A DNA stretch of 64,000 bases from Dyella tabacisoli (GTDB lineage: Bacteria > Pseudomonadota > Gammaproteobacteria > Xanthomonadales > Rhodanobacteraceae), in NCBI RefSeq assembly GCF_003350925.1, contig NZ_KZ857173.1, positions 434,001-498,000 of the forward strand. Direction: 5' to 3'. Made by a program: the position numbers and the translations under genes. The notes below the pieces were generated by a model. The model was not told the origin of the DNA and did no database searches. It saw only the letters and a list, made by a program, of their open reading frames with translations. Below, piece after piece: positions 8,637 to 18,422 of this stretch (position 1 is the first letter of the stretch; the number at the start of each line of letters is the position of its first letter).

Positions 8637-10295
8637 ATGCAACTGTCACGGAGCACGATGCTCACACGGTGGTCGATCATCGTGCTGTGGGCCGCAGGCA
8701 TGATGCCGTTGGCGGCGCAAGCGACCGATTGGAACTACCGTGTACGGCCTAACGACAATATCTGGGATCTTTCCAGTCGTTACCTGAAACCCAGCATCCC
8801 CTGGCAAAAGCTGCAGGAATACAACCAGGTTGCCGACCCGCTCCACCTGCCGCCTGGCATGAGCCTGCATATCCCGATCGACTGGCTGCGCGTGCAACCG
8901 GCACATGCCAGTGTCGTGGCCGTGATGGGCGACGCGCATGCCCTGCTGCCGGGCCAGCCCCAAGCGATTGCCGTGAAGCCGGCGATGTCGTTCGGTTATG
9001 GCGCCCATTTGACGACAGGCCCGGATGCCAGTCTTACGCTGGAGTTTGCCGATCGTTCGCGCGTGCTGATGCACGGTGACAGCGAACTCGATCTGGACCA
9101 GATGAGCGCCTACGGCCAGACCGGCATGGTCGACACCCGGCTGCGTTTGCAACATGGCCGCGTATCCAACGATGTCACTCCACTCAGCGGCCCCGCCGCA
9201 CATTTCAGCGTGGAGACACCCGGTACGATTTCCAGCGTGCGCGGCACCCATTTCCGTATCGCCGCCGATGCCGGCACCAAGCAATCACAGGCCGAGGTGT
9301 TGACGGGCCGGGTCGATGTGGCCGGTGGCAAGGGACACCTGTTGGTGAATAAAGGCCATGGCGTTGCAGTTGCGGACGGCAGCCGCCCCGGCAAGGATCA
9401 CCTGCTGCTACCCGCGCCGAACTTGCATTGCCCAGAGCAGCCCTTGCGCCAGCAACCCTATGCTTTTGCATGGCCAGCGCAGCAAGGCGCGCAACACTAC
9501 CGCGCACAGTTGGCACCCACTGCGCGCTTTGAAGTACTCATCCAAGACCGGCGAATCGACGAGCCCAAGATCTTCTTGCCCGATCTGCCGGACGGTGACT
9601 ACGCCTTGCGCATACACGGTATCGACGAAGATCAGCTTGAAGGTCTGGATGCCGTCTGCACGATCCGCATCGACGGTCATCCGCAACCACCGCTGGTGCT
9701 GGAGCCGCAATCAGACAGCAAGGTCCGCGATACACGGCCATCGTTCCGCTGGACCGAAAGCCAGGAGATCGCCTCGTACGCCTGGCAATTGGCCTCCGAT
9801 GCAGATTTCTCTCAACTGCTGAGCGACCAGCCGCAGATCAAGAGCGGCAACGTACGCGCGCCACAAAACCTGGCTTATGGCCACTACTACTGGCGCATCG
9901 CCAGCCGGGATAACAGCGGCAAGCTGGGTCCGTATAGCGCACCGCTGCCATTCGAGCTGATCGCCGAACCGCCCGCCCCGGCCCTTGATGCACCCAAGCA
10001 TTCGAGCCACGAACTCAGCCTCGGCTGGCAGCCGGGGGCTCCCGGTCAGCACTACCGCGTACAGTTGGCACGCACAGCCGATTTCGCCAAACCTGCGGTA
10101 GATCAAACCGTGGACGAGCCCAAACTGCAGATTCCCAGGCCCGGCTCAGGCAAATGGCTGGTACGCGTGCAGACCATCGACACCGACGGCTACGCCGGCC
10201 CGTGGAGTTCGACTCAAACCGTCAAATTGCCATGTGCCGCCTGTCGCATAGCTGCGGCCGGTGGCGGTACCGTGCTGCTCTGGCTATTGCTGTGA
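8637..10295 (+). CDS. Secreted LysM-FecR domain protein with C-terminal Fn3-like repeats
   Basis: Predicted periplasmic or cell-surface protein of about 552 residues. Several in-frame starts cluster (TTG 8631, ATG 8634, ATG 8637). ATG 8637 has the best spacing to AAGGAG. A signal peptide ends near AAQATDW. A LysM-type peptidoglycan-binding stretch (about 29-85: YRVRPNDNIWDLSSRYL, LPPGMSLHIP) precedes a FecR domain (about 95-235: TTGPDASLTLEFADRSRV, VETPGTISSVRGTHFRI). The rest consists of repeated beta-sandwich segments of Fn3 type (YAFAWPAQQGAQHYRAQL, PSFRWTESQEIASYAWQL, HYRVQLARTADF). A short hydrophobic tail (TVLLWLLL) closes the chain. FecR-LysM proteins are often encoded beside CHASE2 membrane proteins, as here. 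The pair may form an envelope-sensing unit with the kinase upstream (inference). Confidence 0.85.
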   Translation: MQLSRSTMLTRWSIIVLWAAGMMPLAAQATDWNYRVRPNDNIWDLSSRYLKPSIPWQKLQEYNQVADPLHLPPGMSLHIPIDWLRVQPAHASVVAVMGDAHALLPGQPQAIAVKPAMSFGYGAHLTTGPDASLTLEFADRSRVLMHGDSELDLDQMSAYGQTGMVDTRLRLQHGRVSNDVTPLSGPAAHFSVETPGTISSVRGTHFRIAADAGTKQSQAEVLTGRVDVAGGKGHLLVNKGHGVAVADGSRPGKDHLLLPAPNLHCPEQPLRQQPYAFAWPAQQGAQHYRAQLAPTARFEVLIQDRRIDEPKIFLPDLPDGDYALRIHGIDEDQLEGLDAVCTIRIDGHPQPPLVLEPQSDSKVRDTRPSFRWTESQEIASYAWQLASDADFSQLLSDQPQIKSGNVRAPQNLAYGHYYWRIASRDNSGKLGPYSAPLPFELIAEPPAPALDAPKHSSHELSLGWQPGAPGQHYRVQLARTADFAKPAVDQTVDEPKLQIPRPGSGKWLVRVQTIDTDGYAGPWSSTQTVKLPCAACRIAAAGGGTVLLWLLL

Positions 10296-10400
10296 TCGTG
10301 CAATGACGTATTTGCGCCGACGACCCGATTCACTAAAGCATCGACATGGCCGTCGATGCTTGCTCGTCGGCACAGGACGTGAAGCGGCTGACATCAACTG

Positions 10401-11615
10401 ATGCCATTCGATGTCTTTCCTCTACTGACGCGCTGCCTGATCTGGCTGGTAGGCATCGGCATGCTCACGATGCTGCTCGCCAGTGGTATCAGCACGCCGG
10501 TAGACAATGCCCTGTACGACCGCAATCTGCGCCATTGGCAATACCTGCCTAGCGATGACGTAGTGATCGTAGCGATCGACGCCAAGAGCCTGACTGAGCT
10601 GGGTCGCTGGCCATGGCCGCGTTCGCTGCACGCGCGTTTGATCGACCGCCTCACCGCTGCCGGGGCGCGCGGCGTGGGTATGGACGTAACCATCGCCGAA
10701 CCCGACGCCACGCATCCCGAGAACGATCAGGCGCTGGCTCAGGCGATCAAGCGCAACGGTCATGTCGTGATGCCGCTCTTTGCCGAGCCCACCGCACTGG
10801 GCGGGCCGCTGGAAGAGATGATGCCGGTGCCCGCCATCACCCAAGCGGCTGCCGCATTGGGTCATGTCGATGTAGCCGCGGATGCCGATGGCCTGGTCCG
10901 CAGCGCTTATCTGAAAGCGGGCCTGGGCCGACCCTACTGGCCTTCATTTGCGCTGGCGCTGTATCAGCTTGGCTCCCCGGAGCTATCGGACAGATTGCCG
11001 GGGTTGCGCAACGACAGACCTAGCGAGTCGCCCTATCTGTGGATGCGCGACAACTATGTGCTGCTGCGCTATGCCGGCCCCGGAGGCCGTTTTGGCCGGG
11101 TTTCCTACACCGATGTGCTGAACGACCGCGTGCCGGCAGCGCTGTTGAAAGGGCGCTGGGTGCTGATCGGCGCCACCTCCGAAGGCCTCGGCGACGCCAT
11201 CAACACACCGGCATCTCGCAACACGCCGTTGATGCCGGGGGTCGAGTATCAGGCGAACGTCCTCGAATCGCTGCTGCGCGGCTTCGCCATCACCCCACTG
11301 AGTTTTGCCAGCCAACTGCTGTTAGGTGGCCTCATGCTGGCCCTGCCCCTGCTGCTGCATGGCGTCCGTGGGCTGCGACGCCCCTGGCTGGCCGCGCTGA
11401 TCTGCGGATGGCTCGTGCTGCTGCTGAGTTTGCTGCTGCTGCGCGGCCCTGCACGCTGGTGGCCGCCCAGTGCCTGCCTGCTGTTGCTTATCGTCGGCTA
11501 TGGCATCCTCGGCCTGTTCGCGTCGTGGCGGCGACTATCCGCCGATGCGCTTGACCCTTCCCTCGTGCACCGCCATGCTGCGGCGCCTCGTACCACTGAT
11601 ATCCCCAGAGCATGA
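10401..11615 (+). CDS. CHASE2-domain membrane protein
   Basis: Membrane protein of 404 residues: an N-terminal membrane segment (about 12-30), a large extracytoplasmic CHASE2 sensor domain (about 35-290, with DDVVIVAIDAKSLTELGRWPW and GVGMDVTIAEPD), then three hydrophobic segments (LLLGGLMLALPLLL, LAALICGWLVLLLSLLLL, ACLLLLIVGYGILGLFASW). In most proteins CHASE2 is joined to a cyclase, kinase or GGDEF output domain. Here the chain stops soon after the last membrane segment, so the output must be a partner protein. The gene follows the LysM-FecR gene by about 100 bases, and its TGA overlaps the ATG of parE by four bases (ATGA), so parE is probably translated from the same message. No strong ribosome site precedes the start. 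Confidence 0.85.
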   Translation: MPFDVFPLLTRCLIWLVGIGMLTMLLASGISTPVDNALYDRNLRHWQYLPSDDVVIVAIDAKSLTELGRWPWPRSLHARLIDRLTAAGARGVGMDVTIAEPDATHPENDQALAQAIKRNGHVVMPLFAEPTALGGPLEEMMPVPAITQAAAALGHVDVAADADGLVRSAYLKAGLGRPYWPSFALALYQLGSPELSDRLPGLRNDRPSESPYLWMRDNYVLLRYAGPGGRFGRVSYTDVLNDRVPAALLKGRWVLIGATSEGLGDAINTPASRNTPLMPGVEYQANVLESLLRGFAITPLSFASQLLLGGLMLALPLLLHGVRGLRRPWLAALICGWLVLLLSLLLLRGPARWWPPSACLLLLIVGYGILGLFASWRRLSADALDPSLVHRHAAAPRTTDIPRA

Positions 11616-13501
11616 GCAGTCGTTACAACGCCGCCGATATCGAAGTCCTGTCCGGCCTGGACCCCGTCAAACGCCGTCCAGGCATGTATACCGACACCAC
11701 CCGCCCGAACCATCTGGCGCAAGAGGTGGTGGACAACTCGGTAGACGAAGCTCTGGCCGGCCACGCCAAGAGCATCGAGGTGATCGTGCATAGCGACGGC
11801 TCGGTCGAAGTCAGCGACGACGGCCGCGGCATGCCGGTAGATATTCACCCCGAGGAAGGCATCCCCGGTGTCGAACTGATTCTGACCCGGCTGCATGCCG
11901 GCGGTAAGTTCAACGGCAAGAACTACAACTTCTCCGGCGGTTTGCACGGCGTCGGCGTGTCGGTAGTGAATGCGCTGTCCACCCGCGTCGAAGTCACTAT
12001 TCGCCGCGATGGCAACGAATACCGCATGGTGTTTGCCAACGGCGACCGCATCAGCGAACTCGAAGTGATCGGCAGCGTGCCGAAGAAACGCACCGGCACC
12101 ACCGTGCACTTCTGGTCCGACCCAAAATACTTCGATTCACCGAAAATCTCGCTATCCAAACTGAAGCATCTGTTGCGCGCCAAGGCCGTACTCTGCGCCG
12201 GCCTCAATGTGAAGCTCACCGATGAAGCCAGCGGCGAAGTTTGCGAGTGGTTTTACGAAGACGGCCTGCGCGACTACTTGCGCGGCGAACTGGATGGCGC
12301 CGAAGCGCTACCGAACGACTTGTTCGTGTATCACATGGCACGCGACGTCGAAGGCTTGGAAGTCGCCCTGGCCTGGCTGCCTGAAGGTGACCTGGTACAA
12401 GAAAGCTACGTCAACCTGATCCCTACGGCGCAGGGCGGCACCCATGTCAACGGTTTACGCACCGGCCTGACCACCGCGATCCGCGAATTTTGCGACATCC
12501 GCAATCTGCTGCCGCGCGGCGTGAAGCTGGCGCCGGAAGACGTCTGGGAGCGGCTCGCCTTTGTGCTCTCGGCCAAGTTGCAAGATCCACAGTTCGCCGG
12601 CCAGACCAAAGAGCGATTGTCTTCGCGCAATGCCGCCGGCATGGTCGAGAACGTTATCCATGACGCTTTCAGCCTGTGGCTGAATCAACATGTCGATCTT
12701 GGCGAGCGCATCGCCCAACTGGCGATCGAGCGCGCCAGCGCGCGGCTCAAGGCCGCCAAGCAAGTCATCCGTAAAAAGATCACCCAGGGCCCGGCCCTGC
12801 CCGGCAAGCTCGCCGACTGCACCGCCACGGACCTGACCCGCACCGAACTGTTCCTGGTCGAGGGCGACTCCGCCGGTGGCAGCGCCAAGCAAGCGCGCGA
12901 CAAAGAGTTTCAGGCGATCCTGCCGCTGCGCGGCAAGATCCTCAACACCTGGGAGGTTGAATCGACCTCGGTGCTGGCTTCGGAAGAAGTACATAACCTC
13001 GCCATCGCGATCGGCTGCGATCCAGGCAAGGACGACCTCAGCAGCCTGCGCTACGGCAAGGTGATTATCCTTGCCGACGCCGACTCCGACGGCCTGCATA
13101 TCGCCACCTTGCTCTGCGCGCTGTTCCTGCGCCACTTTCCCTCTCTCGTGCGCGAAGGCCACGTATTCGTCGCCATGCCACCGCTATTCCGCGTCGATGT
13201 AGGCAAGCAAGTGTTCTACTGCCTCGACGAAAACGAAAAAGCAGCGATGCTGCAGCGGATCGAACGCGAGAAAATGAAAGGCCAGATCAGCACCACTCGC
13301 TTTAAAGGCCTGGGCGAGATGAACCCGCCGCAGCTACGCGAATCGACCATCCATCCCGATACGCGCCGGCTGGTTCAACTCACCGTCGACGATGGCGACA
13401 GCACCGCCAAGCTGATGGATATGCTGTTGGCGAAGAAGCGCGCCAGCGATCGCAAAGCCTGGCTGGAAGAAAAAGGCGATCTGGCCACGCTAGAGGTCTA
13501 A
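11612..13501 (+). CDS. parE: DNA topoisomerase IV subunit B
   Basis: ATPase subunit of topoisomerase IV, which separates linked daughter chromosomes with ParC. Length is 629 residues, normal for gammaproteobacterial ParE and shorter than GyrB. The GHKL ATPase domain shows E38/N42 in [18 protein letters not shown], and the lid [15 protein letters not shown]. The TOPRIM part shows [14 protein letters not shown] with LPLRGKILN, and the acidic DADSDG motif. The C-terminus has the conserved [10 protein letters not shown]. The start overlaps the CHASE2 stop by ATGA. The 3-hydroxyanthranilate dioxygenase gene follows 17 bases after the stop. parC is not in the window. Confidence 0.97.
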   Translation: MSSRYNAADIEVLSGLDPVKRRPGMYTDTTRPNHLAQEVVDNSVDEALAGHAKSIEVIVHSDGSVEVSDDGRGMPVDIHPEEGIPGVELILTRLHAGGKFNGKNYNFSGGLHGVGVSVVNALSTRVEVTIRRDGNEYRMVFANGDRISELEVIGSVPKKRTGTTVHFWSDPKYFDSPKISLSKLKHLLRAKAVLCAGLNVKLTDEASGEVCEWFYEDGLRDYLRGELDGAEALPNDLFVYHMARDVEGLEVALAWLPEGDLVQESYVNLIPTAQGGTHVNGLRTGLTTAIREFCDIRNLLPRGVKLAPEDVWERLAFVLSAKLQDPQFAGQTKERLSSRNAAGMVENVIHDAFSLWLNQHVDLGERIAQLAIERASARLKAAKQVIRKKITQGPALPGKLADCTATDLTRTELFLVEGDSAGGSAKQARDKEFQAILPLRGKILNTWEVESTSVLASEEVHNLAIAIGCDPGKDDLSSLRYGKVIILADADSDGLHIATLLCALFLRHFPSLVREGHVFVAMPPLFRVDVGKQVFYCLDENEKAAMLQRIEREKMKGQISTTRFKGLGEMNPPQLRESTIHPDTRRLVQLTVDDGDSTAKLMDMLLAKKRASDRKAWLEEKGDLATLEV

Positions 13502-13518
13502 ACGTACCCGGAGTACTC

Positions 13519-14058
13519 ATGGCTCTGACCGCACCACTTAACCTGCAACGCTGGATCGACGAACACCGTCATTTGCTCAAGCCCCCGGTGGGCAACAAAT
13601 GCATCGTCGACGGCGATTTCATCGTGATGATTGTCGGTGGCCCCAACGCCCGCACCGACTACCATTTCGACGAAGGCCCCGAGTATTTCTACCAACTCGA
13701 AGGCGAAATGGTGCTGAAGGTGCAAGACGATGGTCAGGCTCGCGATATTCCGATCCGCGCCGGCGAAATGTTTTACTTGCCGCCACGCGTACCGCACTCG
13801 CCGCAGCGCATGCCCGAGTCGATCGGCCTGGTGATCGAGCGCCGCCGCCTGCCGCATGAAAAGGATGGGCTGCTGTGGTTCTGCGAGCACTGCAACCATA
13901 AGCTGTACGAGGAATACTTTATCCTCGACAGCATCGAGCGTGATTTTCCGCCCGTGTTCGAACGTTTTTACCGCTCGCGCGAAGCGCGCACCTGCACCGC
14001 TTGCGGGCATTTGAATCCCGCGCCCGAGCGATATACCGCGCTTACGCAAACACCCTGA
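13519..14058 (+). CDS. nbaC: 3-hydroxyanthranilate 3,4-dioxygenase
   Basis: Cytoplasmic iron enzyme that opens the ring of 3-hydroxyanthranilate, the step that leads to quinolinate (NAD synthesis from tryptophan) or to degradation. The 179 residues form a cupin with metal ligands H49, E55 and H93 and substrate residues R45, R97 and E108. Two CxxC pairs near the end (C122/C125 and C159/C162) form the rubredoxin-like iron site of the bacterial enzymes. A GGAG ribosome site lies 8 bases before the ATG. It follows parE by only 17 bases, yet no other kynurenine-pathway gene is in the window, so it is a solitary member of its pathway here. Also called haaO in other nomenclatures. Confidence 0.94.
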   Translation: MALTAPLNLQRWIDEHRHLLKPPVGNKCIVDGDFIVMIVGGPNARTDYHFDEGPEYFYQLEGEMVLKVQDDGQARDIPIRAGEMFYLPPRVPHSPQRMPESIGLVIERRRLPHEKDGLLWFCEHCNHKLYEEYFILDSIERDFPPVFERFYRSREARTCTACGHLNPAPERYTALTQTP

Positions 14059-14071
14059 GAACCTCTTTAAA

Positions 14072-14629
14072 TTACGCGCTACGCATCAGCCACTTGCCTG
14101 CCATTCGCCGCAATGAGTCGTCGGTGTGCGGGTCGTCGGCCAACTGGCGAATCGGCTTCCATGCCAAAGCCAGCGACTCTTCGCTGATCGCAAACGCCTC
14201 ACTGCCGGTAGCGCGTACCACATAACGCACATCGTAATGCCAGTGACCAGGCTCATTGCCACGCTCGGGAATCCAGTGCCGATCCAGATCGAACACCTTC
14301 TGCTCGACCTGCAGATCCGTAAGACCCGATTCCTCCTCAGCCTCGCGCAACGCGACCTGCGCGAGATCGGCATCGCCATCGGCATGTCCGCCCAATTGCA
14401 GCCAACGCTGCAATTTACGGTGATGCGTCAGTAGCACGCGCTCACCATCGGCGCTGACCAACCAGGCCGAACCGGTGAAATGCGCGGCGAGATGCGTGCG
14501 CTCGAACGCGCGCGGCGTCTCATCCAGAAAACGAAAAAACGCCGCAGTATCAGCCTCGTTCGGCCAGCGCACCGCGTAATGATGAAGCTCTGCATGCAAG
14601 GTCATGGGTCTTGGAATCGGATTAGACAT
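14072..14629 (-). CDS. Nudix hydrolase
   Basis: Pyrophosphohydrolase of about 185 residues. The Nudix box starts at GGHADGD and continues with ALREAEEESGL, matching G-x5-E-x7-REUxEExGU. Flanking text (LTHHRKLQRWLQLGGHAD, HWHYDVRYVVRA) resembles the YfcD/MutT-like subfamily that acts on nucleotide or isoprenoid diphosphates, but the substrate cannot be read from sequence. The ATG at 14629 (MSNPIPR) was chosen over one further upstream. An internal ATG at 14605 is also possible, and none has a strong ribosome site. It converges on nbaC with only 13 bases between stops. Confidence 0.85.
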   Translation of the reverse strand: MSNPIPRPMTLHAELHHYAVRWPNEADTAAFFRFLDETPRAFERTHLAAHFTGSAWLVSADGERVLLTHHRKLQRWLQLGGHADGDADLAQVALREAEEESGLTDLQVEQKVFDLDRHWIPERGNEPGHWHYDVRYVVRATGSEAFAISEESLALAWKPIRQLADDPHTDDSLRRMAGKWLMRSA

Positions 14630-14901
14630 AGAGCACAGCTCTGGCGGCGTCATTATCTTTTTGTATTTGCCATGTCGCAAATCACAGCAGGCGTTATTTT
14701 CCAAAAATGCACGCAGAACGAGTGCGTCGAAACTTCCTTCAGACCGCGCCGGCAGCCCGTATTACCCGCAGTGCAGCTTGTACGGCCGCGCTCCGCTGGG
14801 ATAAGGTGCGTCGTTACGTCTAGAAGCACCGGCCACACCGGGCATGGCGTGCGTTACTGTCTTCACTTGCAAGTGCGACATTTCGGGGGTAAGGGACCAA
14901 C

Positions 14902-16389
14902 ATGTTGAAGAACTTGTTTGCAACACATTCGATTGATGCCATGCCACAACCTGGCGGCGGGGAGCCGGCTCAGGGTCCGCATGGCGAAGCGACTCTCAAA
15001 CGCGCATTGAGCGCTCGCCACCTGGTATTGCTCGGTGTCGGCGCGATCATCGGCGCCGGCATTTTCGTTATCACCGGACAAGCCGCCGCGCAGCATGCGG
15101 GTCCGGCCATCGTGCTCAGCTTCGTGCTGGCCGGCATTGCCTGCGCACTGGCCGCACTGTGTTACGCCGAATTCGCCGCGATGATTCCGGTGTCCGGCAG
15201 CGCGTACTCGTACTCCTACGCGACCCTGGGCGAATACGTCGCCTGGTTCGTCGGCTGGAGTCTGGTGCTGGAATATTTGTTTACCGTAGCCACCGTGGCG
15301 GCTGGCTGGTCCGGCTATTTCAACAAACTGCTTTTGTTGATAAGCGGATGGATCGGTCACGATGTCTCGCTACCGGCGGCATTGGCGGCAGCGCCTTTCG
15401 AAGTCGTTGAAGGCCACATCCGCGCTACCGGCATGCTCATCAATCTACCGGCGGTGGCGATCATCGCGGCCATCACCGGCTTGTGCTATGTCGGCATTAC
15501 GCAATCGGCCTTCGTCAACTCGATCATCGTGGCGATCAAGGTCACGGTGATTTTGTTGTTCATCGCATTCGCGGCGAAATACGTCAACCCGGATAATTGG
15601 CACCCCTTCATCCCGGTCAACGAAGGCGGCTCCAAATACGGCTGGGGCGGCGTAGGCCGCGCGGCGGCCATCGTGTTCTTCTCGTATATCGGCTTCGATG
15701 CGGTATCCACTGCAGCGGCAGAGGCCAAGAATCCGCAGCGCGATATGCCTATCGGCATCATGGGCTCGCTGATCTTCTGCACGATTCTGTACATCATCGT
15801 GGCCGCTATTCTTACCGGCATCGCCGACTTCCGTTTGCTCAACACCCCTGAGCCGGTCGCGACGGCACTGGACAGCTACCCGCAACTCCGCTGGCTGCAG
15901 GCCATCGTGGTGGTCGGTGCGGTTACCGGCTTGAGTTCGGTGATTCTGGTGATGATGATGGGCCAGCCGCGCATCTTCTATTCGATGGCGCGTGACGGTC
16001 TGATTCCTGCCGTGTTCGGCAGGATCCACAAAAAGTTCCGCACCCCGCACGTCGGCACCGTCGTCGTCGGCGTCCTGGCGGCCGTGCTCGGTGGCATGTT
16101 CAACATCGGCGTGCTGGGCGAAATGGTCGCTATGGGTACCCTGCTCGCCTTCGCCACGGTCTGCATCGGCGTACTGGTCTTGCGCTATACCCGCCCTGAG
16201 TTGCCGCGTGCATTCCGCGTGCGCCTGCCGTGGCTGGTCTGCCCGCTGGGTGCGCTGGCCTGCATGGCGCTGTTCCTGATGTCCTTCATCGAGCATTGGC
16301 GCTGGATGCTGGCCTGGATCGCGATCGGCCAGGTGATCTATTTCGGCTACGGCTATACGCATAGCAAGTTGCGCAAGCAAACCACCTAA
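14902..16389 (+). CDS. APC-family amino-acid permease (first of a tandem pair)
   Basis: Inner-membrane amino-acid/polyamine/organocation transporter of 495 residues with about 12 or more membrane segments. The family signature in the first helix is present (VGAIIGAGIFVITGQAA), as are the helix-3 region GSAYSYSYATLGEYVAW and the FSYIGFDAVSTAAAEAKNP loop with its conserved FxGFD-like motif. It resembles the YfnA/CAT-type cationic or branched amino-acid carriers, but the substrate is not defined. A purine-rich stretch (GGGGGTAAGGG) precedes the ATG. A close paralogue follows after a hairpin. Confidence 0.9.
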   Translation: MLKNLFATHSIDAMPQPGGGEPAQGPHGEATLKRALSARHLVLLGVGAIIGAGIFVITGQAAAQHAGPAIVLSFVLAGIACALAALCYAEFAAMIPVSGSAYSYSYATLGEYVAWFVGWSLVLEYLFTVATVAAGWSGYFNKLLLLISGWIGHDVSLPAALAAAPFEVVEGHIRATGMLINLPAVAIIAAITGLCYVGITQSAFVNSIIVAIKVTVILLFIAFAAKYVNPDNWHPFIPVNEGGSKYGWGGVGRAAAIVFFSYIGFDAVSTAAAEAKNPQRDMPIGIMGSLIFCTILYIIVAAILTGIADFRLLNTPEPVATALDSYPQLRWLQAIVVVGAVTGLSSVILVMMMGQPRIFYSMARDGLIPAVFGRIHKKFRTPHVGTVVVGVLAAVLGGMFNIGVLGEMVAMGTLLAFATVCIGVLVLRYTRPELPRAFRVRLPWLVCPLGALACMALFLMSFIEHWRWMLAWIAIGQVIYFGYGYTHSKLRKQTT

Positions 16390-16401
16390 CCATCGTCGCT
16401 G

Positions 16402-16428
16402 TCAGGGCCGGCCTTGTGCCGGCCCTGA
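16402..16428 (+). terminator. Strong hairpin between the two permease genes
   Basis: Perfect 11-bp stem TCAGGGCCGGC/GCCGGCCCTGA with a CTTGT loop, directly after the first permease. A T-run is lacking, so it may attenuate rather than stop transcription into the second copy. The same GCCGGCCTTGTGCCGGC core recurs in the terminator behind the HiPIP gene. Confidence 0.5.
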
Positions 16429-16486
16429 CGCTCCGGTTGTACGGCGACGCTCCATCGCCCTGTCGACGCAATACCCAGGTTTAAAC

Positions 16487-17947
16487 ATGCTTAAGCAGCT
16501 CTTTGCCCGCAAGACCGATTTCAGCGACGCCGACGACAGCCACGGCCCCGCCCTGCGTCGCACGCTCGGCCCATGGGGCGTCACTGCCCTGGGGATCGGC
16601 GCGGTGATCGGCACCGGCATCTTCGTGGTCACCGGCCAGGCCGCGGCGGAACACGCCGGCCCCGCGGTGCTTATCTCGTTCATGCTGGCGGCCATCTGCA
16701 GCGGCTTCACGGCACTGTGCTATGCCGAGTTCGCTACCTTGATACCGATCTCCGGCAGCTCGTACTCCTACGCTTATGCCACTTTGGGCGAAGTAGTCGC
16801 CTGGTTTATCGGCTGGAACATGGTGCTGGAATACGGCATCTCCGCCTCGGCAGTGGCGGCGAGCTGGACCGGCTACTTCACCAGCCTGCTAGATCACGTA
16901 GGCATCCACCTACCGGCCTCCTTAACTGCCGCGCCACTGGCTTATACCGATGGTCACCTTGTAACTACCGGGCATTTGATGAACCTGCCGGCGGTCGCCA
17001 TCGTGATGGCACTGACCTGGTTGTGCTACGTCGGTATCCGCGAGTCGGCCGGTATCAACGTATTGATGGTGATACTCAAAGTCGGCCTGATCGTGGTGGT
17101 AGTGGTTGCCGGCTATCGTTATATAGACCCGGCTAACTGGCACCCCTTCGTGCCGCCGTCGGACGGCCCCGGCAAGTACGGCTGGTCTGGTGTCATGCGC
17201 GGTGCCGCCATGGTGTTCTTTGCCTATATCGGCTTTGAAGCCACGTCTACCGCAGCACAAGAATGCAAGAACCCGCAGAAGGACTTGCCATTCGGCACGC
17301 TGGTTTCACTGGTGATCTGCACGGTGCTGTACCTGGCTATGGCCGCCGTATTGACCGGCCTGATTCCCTATACCGAGCTAGGCACCAACGAGCCTGTCGT
17401 GACAGCGATAAGAGCGCATCCCGAACTGGGTTGGCTGCGACTGGTCGTGGAGGTCGGCGCGCTGATCGGCCTGTCTTCGGTGATCCTAGTGATGATCATC
17501 GCTCAGCCACGCATTTTTATGATTATGTCGCGCGATGGCTTGCTGCCGCCCGTGTTCAATCGCATCCATCCGCGCTACCGCACGCCACATCTCAATACTT
17601 TAATTACCGGTGCCGGCATCGGTGTACTCGCAGCGATTTTCCCGCTCGACTTGCTCGCCGACCTCACTTCCATGGGCACCCTGATCGCCTTCGTAGCCGT
17701 CTGCGCCGGCGTGCTGATTCTGCGCTACACCGCGCCGGAGCTGCCGCGACTGTTTCGCGTACCGGCCGCCTGGTTTGTCTGCAGCGCAGGCGTACTCAGT
17801 TGTCTTGCCCTGCTATCGACCATGGCCTGGTTCAATTGGGCGCTGATGATCGGCTGGACGGTCGTGGGCCTGTTTATCTATTTCGGCTACGGTCGGCGGC
17901 ATAGCCGGTTACGACTCCGACAGGCGCCCCCGACGGCACGCTCTTAA
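16487..17947 (+). CDS. APC-family amino-acid permease (second of a tandem pair)
   Basis: A 486-residue permease collinear with the preceding gene: both start MLK-LFA, carry GAVIGTGIFVVTGQAAAEHAG, the GSSYSYAYATLGEVVAW segment and FAYIGFEATSTAAQECKNP, and end in YFGYGxxHSxLR. The two are clearly a tandem duplication that has since diverged, for example in the loop after helix 4. The substrate is unknown but probably overlaps with that of the first copy. The gap to the first copy is 97 bases and holds a hairpin. Confidence 0.9.
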   Translation: MLKQLFARKTDFSDADDSHGPALRRTLGPWGVTALGIGAVIGTGIFVVTGQAAAEHAGPAVLISFMLAAICSGFTALCYAEFATLIPISGSSYSYAYATLGEVVAWFIGWNMVLEYGISASAVAASWTGYFTSLLDHVGIHLPASLTAAPLAYTDGHLVTTGHLMNLPAVAIVMALTWLCYVGIRESAGINVLMVILKVGLIVVVVVAGYRYIDPANWHPFVPPSDGPGKYGWSGVMRGAAMVFFAYIGFEATSTAAQECKNPQKDLPFGTLVSLVICTVLYLAMAAVLTGLIPYTELGTNEPVVTAIRAHPELGWLRLVVEVGALIGLSSVILVMIIAQPRIFMIMSRDGLLPPVFNRIHPRYRTPHLNTLITGAGIGVLAAIFPLDLLADLTSMGTLIAFVAVCAGVLILRYTAPELPRLFRVPAAWFVCSAGVLSCLALLSTMAWFNWALMIGWTVVGLFIYFGYGRRHSRLRLRQAPPTARS

Positions 17948-18049
17948 TCAGCTTCGCCGAAAAGCACGAAACAGCGCCTAACTTCGTCGAAAATCGATAT
18001 GTGACTTTTGGCTTCATTTCGCCTTAAACCAAAGTCGAAGACTCATGAT

Positions 18050-18078
18050 ATTGTTATAACTACATGATTTATAACAAT
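18050..18078. repeat. AT-rich perfect inverted repeat
   Basis: Arms ATTGTTATAA and TTATAACAAT (10 bases each) are separated by 9 bases, in an AT-rich island of a GC-rich genome. This looks like a protein-binding palindrome or a cruciform-prone element. No gene start is nearby: both neighbours end here. Confidence 0.7.
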
Positions 18079-18194
18079 TTTAACAAATAATTATTTTAAA
18101 ATTTCGCCGCTGTCATGGTCCCCGCCGACCCAACCAGAGTATGATCTTCAGTCCGTGGGTAGATCACTTGGCAGTGGGCCCCGGATTGCCGCCC

Positions 18195-18230
18195 GGCGCG
18201 TCAGACCACCGTTCCTCAGTCTGACGCGCC
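18195..18230. repeat. 11-bp perfect inverted repeat with 14-base loop
   Basis: GGCGCGTCAGA pairs with TCTGACGCGCC around a 14-base loop. The stem would be stable in RNA of either strand. There is no T-tract. It lies in the middle of the unexplained gap. Confidence 0.65.
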
Positions 18231-18422
18231 TGGGCAGCATCTTTTCCCGCCTCTTCTTTGCACTCCCTCCTCTCGCGCATATCGACATCACTCGGCATCG
18301 GATCGCCGACGAAAGCGTGCCTCTTATCGCGACAGCTTTGCTCTTGCTATCGGAGATGCGCCGCGACTCAAAGGCTTCCGGCAAAAAATTTTCCGCGCCA
18401 TCAGCAACCAGGCCACGCCCAC

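Larger units (their letters stand above)
17948..18422. other. Structured gap between convergent genes, no protein gene seen
   Basis: Between the permease stop and the HiPIP terminator lie about 475 bases with no credible reading frame. The first part holds a sharply AT-rich island (about 18040-18110) with a perfect inverted repeat. The middle holds a strong G/C inverted repeat (18195-18230). The rest is mixed sequence. AT-rich DNA followed by a structured stretch would suit a small RNA gene, but I cannot identify a known RNA family or a convincing promoter. Confidence 0.4.

Noticed and set aside
14902-17947. Insertion sequence or composite transposon around the duplicated permeases
   Set aside because: No transposase frame, terminal inverted repeats or target duplications are visible; a simple tandem duplication explains it.
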